Assembly: GCA_945639745.1 (NCBI GenBank)
Contig: CALZEK010000029.1
Coordinates: 1-11,165 of the forward strand
Source: an uncultured Bacillaceae bacterium
Lineage (GTDB): Bacteria > Bacillota > Bacilli > Bacillales > Amphibacillaceae
Length of the DNA stretch: 11,165 bases
Direction of reading: 5' to 3'
Part shown: positions 5,929-11,165 of the stretch, piece after piece
Numbering within the stretch: position 1 is the first letter of the stretch
Layout: each line of letters starts with the position of its first letter
Program-made: the position numbers and the translations under genes
The notes under the pieces: model-generated
Seen by the model: only the letters and a program-made list of their open reading frames with translations
Told to the model about the DNA's origin: nothing
Database searches by the model: none

Positions 5929-7059
5929 ATGATTTATTTAGACAATAGTGCAACAACAAAACCAGATCCATCAGTATTAGATACATTTAATAAAGTATCA
6001 ATGAAGTTTTTTGGAAATCCATCTTCATTACACTCATTAGGTGCCGAATCCGAACGTTTTTTTAAAAAAGTCAGACAACAAGTAGCGGAATTATTAACTT
6101 GTCAAGAAAAAGAAGTGGTTTTTACTTCTGGAGGCACTGAAAGCAATAATCTTGCGATAAAAGGTGTAGCGAATTACTATAAAAAACGTGGTAACCATAT
6201 TATTACATCAGAAGTCGAACATCCATCTGTTTATGAAGCTTGTAAACAACTTGAAAATTCTGGTTTTAATGTGACCTATTTACCTGTGAACAATAAAGGG
6301 ATAATTGAGTTAAATGAATTAGAACAAGCTATTACAAAAGAAACGATATTAGTTTCGATTATGCATGTGAATAATGAAATAGGATCCATTCAACCGATTG
6401 AAGAAATTGCGAAAATATTAAAGAAACACAAAAGTATTTTATTTCATACCGACGCTGTACAATCATTTAGTAAGTTAAAAATACCACTAAAAGATGTTGA
6501 TTTATTATCTATCTCGGGACATAAAATAAATGGTTTAAAAGGAACAGGTTTTCTCTATGTGAAGTCAGGTGTTCAAATAGACCCACTATTTTCTGGGGGC
6601 GAACAAGAATTTAATCTAAGATCAGGTACTGAAAATCTTGCCGGAGCTGCTTCACTTGCACGTGCGATGCGATTAGCACTTAATAAATTAACTCGAGCTA
6701 ATCAAATAGATGATTTAAAACAAATACTAATTGAATCATTACAAAACATAGAAGATGTTAAAATAACAACGCCTAAAGAGTCGGCGCCACATATTATTCA
6801 TTTATCAGTGCCAGGTATTAAACCAGAGACAATGATTCATGCATTAGCCCAGCGAGATATCTATGTATCAACACAATCAGCTTGTTCTTCTAAAAGTGCT
6901 GATATAAGCCGTGTGTTACTTGCTTGTGGTTATGAAACTGAGATGGCAAAATCAGGTATTCGTGTGAGTTTAAGTTATGAAACAACAAAAGAAGAAATAA
7001 AAGTATTCATTGATGTTTTACAAGAAGAAATTGAAAAAATACAAGAAATGTTGAGGTAG
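5929..7059 (+). CDS. Cysteine desulfurase (NifS/IscS-like), probable sulfur donor to ThiI
   Basis: The 376-residue PLP enzyme (class-V aminotransferase fold) converts cysteine to alanine and passes a persulfide on. Visible landmarks are YLDNSATT (3-10), SGGTESNN (67-74), the cofactor-stacking His98 in SEVEHPS, HTDAVQ with Asp175 (173-178), Lys199 in SISGHKINGLKGTGF as the PLP Schiff-base lysine, SGGEQEFNLRSGTEN (222-236), and the active-site Cys319 in TQSACSS. AAAGGATG precedes the ATG. The start of thiI lies 5 nt past the stop, which marks this as the dedicated desulfurase of the ThiI pair; in B. subtilis the equivalent gene, nifZ, supplies sulfur for 4-thiouridine. No scaffold or SUF genes are nearby, so general iron-sulfur cluster work is less likely. 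I saw no clear promoter in the 85-nt gap after ezrA. Confidence 0.95.
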   Translation: MIYLDNSATTKPDPSVLDTFNKVSMKFFGNPSSLHSLGAESERFFKKVRQQVAELLTCQEKEVVFTSGGTESNNLAIKGVANYYKKRGNHIITSEVEHPSVYEACKQLENSGFNVTYLPVNNKGIIELNELEQAITKETILVSIMHVNNEIGSIQPIEEIAKILKKHKSILFHTDAVQSFSKLKIPLKDVDLLSISGHKINGLKGTGFLYVKSGVQIDPLFSGGEQEFNLRSGTENLAGAASLARAMRLALNKLTRANQIDDLKQILIESLQNIEDVKITTPKESAPHIIHLSVPGIKPETMIHALAQRDIYVSTQSACSSKSADISRVLLACGYETEMAKSGIRVSLSYETTKEEIKVFIDVLQEEIEKIQEMLR

Positions 7060-7064
7060 ATAAA

Positions 7065-8261
7065 ATGCAATACGATCATATATTAATTCGTTATGGTGAG
7101 CTTGGACTTAAAGGAAAAAATATTCGAACATTTTTAATTAAGCTCCAACAAAATATTCAACAATCACTGATAACTTATCCTGATGTAAAAGTAAAAAGAA
7201 CGCAAGGCCGTTTATTTGTTATTTTAAATGGACATGATCCTGACCCAATTATAGATATATGTAAAAATATCTTTGGTATTTATAGTTTGAGTTTGGCTGT
7301 GAAAGTAAAAAATGATGAAAGAGAAATAAGAGAAACAGTTTTAAAAATGATGAGTAAAGAAACAGAAAATAAAACATTTAAAATAAAAGCTAAGCGAGCA
7401 AATAAAGATTTTCCAATTAGATCACTTGAATTAAATAGAAGTATAGGAGGCGATATCTTAAAAAATGTGCCTCATTTAAAAGTAGATGTCCATCACCCGG
7501 ATATTGAAGTTGTGATTGATATCCGTGCTGAAGGCACTTATATATTAACTGAAATTATTTATGGACCAGGCGGTCTTCCAGTAGGAAGCTCAGGTAAGTC
7601 ACTTTTAATGCTTTCAGGAGGTATTGATAGTCCAGTTGCAGGTTATGTAATGATGAAACGTGGTGTTAAACTTGAAATGATTCATTTTCATTCTCCACCG
7701 TTTACAAGTGAACGTGCAAAACAAAAAGTATTAGATTTAACGAAGAAATTAACTAAATATAATTATCATATCAAAGTTCACCTTGTGCCATTTACAGAAG
7801 CGCAACAATTAATTTTTAAACATTATCCAAAACGTTATGGCATGACAATTATGCGCCGTGTTATGATGAAAATCAGTGAAGCAATCTGTCAACAAGAAAA
7901 TATTTTATCGATTACAACAGGAGAAAGCTTAGGACAAGTAGCAAGTCAAACAATGGAAAGTATGAATGTGATAAACGAAGTAACAAACTTACCTGTTCTA
8001 AGACCGCTTATTGCTATGGATAAAGAAGAAATTGTAGATATTTCAAAGCAGATTGATACGTATGATATTTCAATCCAACCCTATGAAGATTGTTGTACGG
8101 TGTTTGTACCAAAGTCACCTGTTATTAAGCCACAACGTAAGCGAGTTATTTTAATAGAAAAAGACTATGATTTAACAGAGGCCATTAAAACTGCGATTGA
8201 AGAAACAAAAATAATTAAAATATCTCATACGAATGATGAAGCAATAGATGAGTTACTTTAA
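7065..8261 (+). CDS. thiI: tRNA 4-thiouridine synthetase ThiI (short form without rhodanese domain)
   Basis: The 398-residue protein adenylates uridine 8 of tRNA and replaces its oxygen with sulfur. Order of parts: a ferredoxin-like N-terminal domain with YGELGLKGKN (10-19), a THUMP RNA-binding domain (about 60-165), then the PP-loop ATPase domain with SGGIDSPVAG (184-193) as ATP-binding loop, ITTGESLGQVASQT (283-296) and the EDCC motif (341-344). Enterobacterial ThiI is about 480 residues and ends in a rhodanese domain carrying the persulfide cysteine; that domain is absent, as is normal in Firmicutes, so sulfur should come straight from the neighbouring desulfurase. This short form points to tRNA modification, not thiazole synthesis. 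A weak GAGG site inside the end of the upstream gene suggests translational coupling. Confidence 0.97.
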   Translation: MQYDHILIRYGELGLKGKNIRTFLIKLQQNIQQSLITYPDVKVKRTQGRLFVILNGHDPDPIIDICKNIFGIYSLSLAVKVKNDEREIRETVLKMMSKETENKTFKIKAKRANKDFPIRSLELNRSIGGDILKNVPHLKVDVHHPDIEVVIDIRAEGTYILTEIIYGPGGLPVGSSGKSLLMLSGGIDSPVAGYVMMKRGVKLEMIHFHSPPFTSERAKQKVLDLTKKLTKYNYHIKVHLVPFTEAQQLIFKHYPKRYGMTIMRRVMMKISEAICQQENILSITTGESLGQVASQTMESMNVINEVTNLPVLRPLIAMDKEEIVDISKQIDTYDISIQPYEDCCTVFVPKSPVIKPQRKRVILIEKDYDLTEAIKTAIEETKIIKISHTNDEAIDELL

Positions 8262-8268
8262 AAATAGC

Positions 8269-8297
8269 TAGACAAATTAAGATAAAGTAATCATAAT
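8269..8297 (+). promoter_or_regulatory. Candidate tpx promoter
   Basis: TAGACA (8269-8274), a 17-nt spacer and CATAAT (8292-8297) match the vegetative consensus at five of six bases each. A start near 8304 would put the ribosome binding site at the very 5' end of the message, which is awkward, so tpx may instead be read from the upstream operon. Confidence 0.35.
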
Positions 8298-8313
8298 GGA
8301 ATTAAGGAGCGTG

Positions 8314-8823
8314 ATGGAATTGACTAAAGTTACATTTAATAATGATCCAGTTACATTAGTAGGCGAGCAATTAGAAGTTAATGATACGGCACCTTCATTT
8401 AAAGTCGTAGCAAATGATTTAAGTGTTAAGACACATGAAGATTATTCAGGTAAATTAACATTAATTAGCGTTGTCCCATCAATTGATACTGGAGTTTGTT
8501 CAATGCAAACAACAAAGTTCAATCAAGCAGCAGGTAAATTTAATGATATTAATGTATTGACAGTTAGTATGGATTTACCTTTTGCACAAAGTCGCTGGTG
8601 TAGTGCTGAAGGTGTTGATAACTTAACAATGTTATCAGATTATCGTTACGCTAATTTTGGAGAAAATTATGGCGTATTGATTGACGAATTGCGTCTACTT
8701 GCAAGATCAATTTTTATTATCGGTGAAGATAATAAAGTGAAATATGTAGAATATGTTAATGAAGTAACTGATCATCCAGATTACGATGCAGCATTAAAAA
8801 AATTAGAAGAATTAGCTAAATAA
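8314..8823 (+). CDS. tpx: Thiol peroxidase Tpx
   Basis: An atypical 2-Cys peroxiredoxin of the Tpx family, 169 residues from the chosen start. SVVPSIDTGVCSMQT (52-66) holds the peroxidatic Cys62 with Thr59, RWCSAEG (94-100) holds the resolving Cys96, and the 34-residue spacing is the same as in E. coli Tpx (61 and 95). LRLLARSIFII (127-137) supplies the conserved arginine. It reduces hydroperoxides in the cytosol using thioredoxin. Start choice: AAGGAG (8304-8309) lies 4 nt before ATG 8314. A TTG at 8320, 10 nt from that site, would give the MTKVTF-type N-terminus usual in the family and is a real alternative. ATG 8296 is upstream of the site and is rejected. A terminator follows. Confidence 0.95.
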   Translation: MELTKVTFNNDPVTLVGEQLEVNDTAPSFKVVANDLSVKTHEDYSGKLTLISVVPSIDTGVCSMQTTKFNQAAGKFNDINVLTVSMDLPFAQSRWCSAEGVDNLTMLSDYRYANFGENYGVLIDELRLLARSIFIIGEDNKVKYVEYVNEVTDHPDYDAALKKLEELAK

Positions 8824-8843
8824 ACCATTCAAAAAATAAAAAG

Positions 8844-8882
8844 TGTGGTATCAGTCAAATTGACTTTGATACCACATTTTTA
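8844..8882 (+). terminator. tpx terminator
   Basis: TGTGGTATCA (8844-8853) pairs with TGATACCACA (8867-8876), with a further GTCAA/TTGAC stem inside, followed by TTTTTATT. It ends the desulfurase-thiI-tpx segment. Confidence 0.9.
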
Positions 8883-9023
8883 TTGTAACTATAACTTTTA
8901 CTTATACCTTTTAATAGGATGAGTAAATTAAACGAATAGTCAGACAAGCTTTTAATCATTTTAGAACAGAATTTTGACAACTTAAACATTATAAAGGTAT
9001 TCAGCCCAAACCTTATTTTAATT

Positions 9024-9032
9024 TGGTATAAT
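9024..9032 (+). promoter_or_regulatory. Candidate extended -10 promoter for the ytxK-like gene and ackA
   Basis: TGGTATAAT (9024-9032) contains a perfect TATAAT with the upstream TGn extension, about 60 nt before the start codon. No recognisable -35 is at the right distance. The rest of the 8883-9094 gap shows no gene; a weak all-A/T-type hairpin (9045-9052 with 9065-9072) lies in the predicted leader. Confidence 0.55.
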
Positions 9033-9094
9033 GATTTTATGAATAAAAAACTCAGTAATACATAAGTTTTTTATCATTTAGTAGGAGGAAAACA

Positions 9095-10081
9095 ATGAAA
9101 GAAACAGAAGTAACAAAATTATATAACTGGCTCGATGTAACAACCACATCAATTCAGAATCAATTAGATGAATCATATTTAGAATCTTTATCACAAACAT
9201 TGGAAGCGTTATTTTACAATGGTTTATCTGATGCTAATCAAAATGAGTTATTAGAAAAGACAATAAATCAATCATTATCGAAAATTGATTTAGATAACTA
9301 TTCTGTAGAAACAATTAGAAAAGCAATTCAATTAGCACTTATTAAAGCAATGAAAGAACCCACACAACACCAACACTTAATGACACCTGAAGCTATAGCA
9401 ATGATTATTGGTTATCTCGCAACAAAGTTAGTTGAAAACCATGAGGGAAAGTTGACTATCTTTGATCCGGCTAGTGGAAGTGGTAATTTGCTTTTTGTTG
9501 TTATGGAACAATTTAAGCAAGAGCTTGAAGTTTATGCAAGTGAAGTTGATCCATTGTTATTAAAACTATCTTTACATAATGCCAATCTTCAAAAGAAAGA
9601 AGTCGAGTTTTTTCACCAAGATTCTTTAAGTCCATTACTGCTTGATCCAGTTGATTTAGTTATTACAGATTTACCAGTAGGGTATTATCCAGATGACGTT
9701 CAAGCAAGTAATTATGAATTAAAAAATGAATCAGGTCATTCTTATGCTCATCATTTATTTATTGAACAAAGTTTAAAACATACTAAACCAGATGGCTTTT
9801 TAGTGTTTATTATTCCAGAAACATTATTTACAAGTGACCAATCAGAAAATCTGCATAAATTTATTCAAAAAGAAGCGAAAATTGTGGGTGTCTTACAATT
9901 ACCAGAAACAGCCTTTGCAGTAAAAGAACATGCAAAAAGTATTTTGATTTTGCAAAAAAATGGTGAAAGTAGAAAAGAATATAAACAACCATTACTTGTT
10001 CAATTGCCGTCATTAAATAATGCAGAAGCTATGCAAGATATATTAACGCAGATGAATGCTTGGTTTGCTCAAAATCTATAA
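9095..10081 (+). CDS. YtxK-like class I SAM-dependent methyltransferase-fold protein
   Basis: The 328-residue protein has a helical N-terminal region (about 1-90) and a Rossmann methyltransferase domain resembling N6-adenine DNA methylases. HQHLMTPEAIAMII (92-105) matches the TPxxIA entry of type I modification subunits, and IFDPASGSGNLLF (122-134) is the SAM-binding motif I. VITDLPVGYYPDD (189-201) stands where catalytic N6-adenine enzymes have NPPF/Y. FLVFIIPETLF (235-245) matches motif VI-like sequence. The Asn-to-Asp change makes DNA adenine methylation doubtful, and no specificity or restriction subunit is nearby. The family is regularly found just upstream of ackA in Bacilli; its substrate is not known to me. 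AGGAGG (9083-9088) precedes the ATG, and ackA starts 24 nt downstream, so the two probably form one operon. Confidence 0.88.
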   Translation: MKETEVTKLYNWLDVTTTSIQNQLDESYLESLSQTLEALFYNGLSDANQNELLEKTINQSLSKIDLDNYSVETIRKAIQLALIKAMKEPTQHQHLMTPEAIAMIIGYLATKLVENHEGKLTIFDPASGSGNLLFVVMEQFKQELEVYASEVDPLLLKLSLHNANLQKKEVEFFHQDSLSPLLLDPVDLVITDLPVGYYPDDVQASNYELKNESGHSYAHHLFIEQSLKHTKPDGFLVFIIPETLFTSDQSENLHKFIQKEAKIVGVLQLPETAFAVKEHAKSILILQKNGESRKEYKQPLLVQLPSLNNAEAMQDILTQMNAWFAQNL

Positions 10082-10105
10082 AAAATGATTATTGGAGGAA
10101 AGTGT

Positions 10106-11059
10106 ATGTCAAGAATATTAGCGATTAATGCAGGGAGTTCGTCTTTAAAATTTCAATTATTTCAAATGCCAGAAGAAAATGTTTTGGCAAAAGGATTAAT
10201 TGATCGAATTGGTTCAAAAGGATCTTCTTTTATTCTTGATACAATTGACCAAGAATATTTATATTCAGAAGAAATTAATGATCATGAAGCAGCTGTAAAA
10301 CTCTTACTTAAAAAACTAACTAAAGTAGGTGTTATTGAATCATTAAATGAAATTGAAGCAATTGGACATCGGGTTGTTCATGGAGGAGAGTATTTTAGTA
10401 AGAGTGTTCCAATCACAGATGAAGTTATTAGTACAATTGAGCGCGTGTCTGAATTAGCACCCTTACATAATCCGCCGAACTTAACAGGTATTCTTGCATT
10501 CAAAGAGATATTGCCTAATGTACCAATGGTTGCTGTTTTTGATACAGCTTTCCACCAAACAATGCCAGAGAAATCATACCTCTATAGTTTACCCTATGAA
10601 TATTATGAAAGATATGGTGTTAGAAAATATGGTTTCCATGGTACGTCTCATAAATATATATCACAAAAAGCAGCAGAGGTATTAGATATACCTTTAAAAA
10701 GACTTCGTTTAATTACTTGCCATTTAGGAAATGGAGCAAGTATAACAGCTGTTGAAAATGGTAAGTCTATTGATACGTCAATGGGCTTTACGCCCTTAGC
10801 AGGTGTCACAATGGGAACACGCTCAGGTGATATTGATCCGGCTATTATTCCATATTTAATGGAAAAAACAGGTTATGAAGCATCTGAAGTCATTGATGTT
10901 TTAAATAATAAGAGTGGTTTACTCGCTTTATCAGGTATATCAAATGATTTAAGAGATATAGAAGCGGAAGCTAAAACGAATGTACGAGCAAAATTAGCAC
11001 TAGATATTTTTGCAGCAAGAATTCACCAATATATTGGTTCGTATGCTGCTAAAATGGGT
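10106..11059 (+). CDS. ackA: Acetate kinase, 3' end lost at a chimeric join
   Basis: Residues 1-317 are clear acetate kinase, which interconverts acetyl phosphate plus ADP with acetate plus ATP. Landmarks are [12 protein letters not shown] (6-17, with Asn7), GHRVVHGGE (87-95, Arg89), FDTAFH (145-150, Asp146), GFHGTSH (176-182, His178), CHLGNGAS (205-212) and [10 protein letters not shown] (233-242, Arg239). These occupy the active-site positions known from Methanosarcina AckA, shifted by two. Homology ends at about GSYAAKM (311-317), where the family continues with a His-Gly-x-Asp segment and then the FTAGIGEN block. The last quarter, including the catalytic glutamate near 382, is missing. 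The frame stays open to the window edge but as a different protein. ATTGGAGG lies shortly before the ATG. Confidence 0.93.
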
Positions 11060-11165
11060 GGTTCCCAAGTATATTTAGAACCCGGCGAAACCCAGAGTGT
11101 TAATGATATGATTAAATGTATATCCATTGCCAGTGCAAATGATGCCGCGGTTGCCATGGCAGAAA
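11057..11165 (+). other. Foreign segment: D-Ala-D-Ala carboxypeptidase (peptidase S11, DacF-like) fragment joined to ackA
   Basis: In the same frame as ackA, the last 36 codons read [11 protein letters not shown], then [23 protein letters not shown]. This is the penicillin-binding-protein 5/DacF pattern: the QVYLEPGE strand, the helix [11 protein letters not shown], and SAN as the SxN active-site motif with the NDAAVAMAE continuation. The SxxK motif that should lie upstream is absent, because ackA stands there. By hand count this stretch is about 44% G+C and rich in GCC, CCC and ACC codons, unlike the AT-ending codons before it. Such sequence looks clostridial. A junction between unrelated genes at the window end is best read as a misassembled or chimeric read join. 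Confidence 0.85.

Noticed and set aside
9045..9072. Hairpin in the leader of the ytxK-like gene as an attenuator
   Set aside because: The 8-bp stem is nearly all A-T with a 12-nt loop, weak and expected by chance in this AT-rich gap.
9095..10081. Restriction-modification or anti-phage system
   Set aside because: The methyltransferase-like protein has an altered catalytic motif, there is no specificity or nuclease subunit, and it sits in a conserved housekeeping context before ackA.
10494..10685. 63-codon frame inside ackA
   Set aside because: It is a shadow of the acetate kinase frame, which carries all expected motifs there.
10106..11165. A novel bifunctional acetate kinase-carboxypeptidase enzyme
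   Set aside because: Both halves lack essential parts, a cytosolic enzyme would be joined to the middle of a secreted one, and composition changes at the join; an assembly artefact is simpler.

Overview
The window comes from a low-GC (roughly one third G+C) Gram-positive bacterium of the class Bacilli. The evidence is strong AGGAGG-type ribosome binding sites, the order rpsD / ezrA / cysteine desulfurase / thiI / tpx / ytxK-like / ackA, and a FtsZ-ring regulator EzrA with an N-terminal anchor. Protein sequences fit Staphylococcales or Lactobacillales; I cannot fix the genus by eye.

Left part (1-3120): a 5' portion of an EamA/DMT-family transporter runs off the left edge on the minus strand. 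Divergent from it, a TPP riboswitch with a terminator-type expression platform leads a three-gene operon, thiW - Lin0512-family gene - thiM, for thiazole uptake and phosphorylation. A small four-helix membrane protein of unknown function faces thiM on the minus strand, and its terminator overlaps the last codons of thiM.

Middle (3120-5910): rpsD (ribosomal protein S4) on the minus strand has a near-consensus promoter and a structured leader of about 180 nt, which may be an S4 autoregulatory element. Divergent from it is ezrA, closed by its own terminator.

Right part (5910-11165): a cysteine desulfurase and ThiI lie 5 nt apart and probably make 4-thiouridine in tRNA. Thiol peroxidase tpx follows with its own terminator, then a YtxK-like methyltransferase-fold protein and acetate kinase ackA. 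The acetate kinase frame is not intact: after about residue 317 it switches in frame to a D-Ala-D-Ala carboxypeptidase (peptidase S11) segment with a different base composition, which runs to the window end. I read this as a chimeric assembly join, not a real fusion gene.

Most of the window is conserved core genome. The points most worth a second look are the uncharacterised Lin0512-family protein inside a TPP-controlled thiazole salvage operon and the ackA chimera. I saw no CRISPR array, insertion sequence, tRNA or rRNA.
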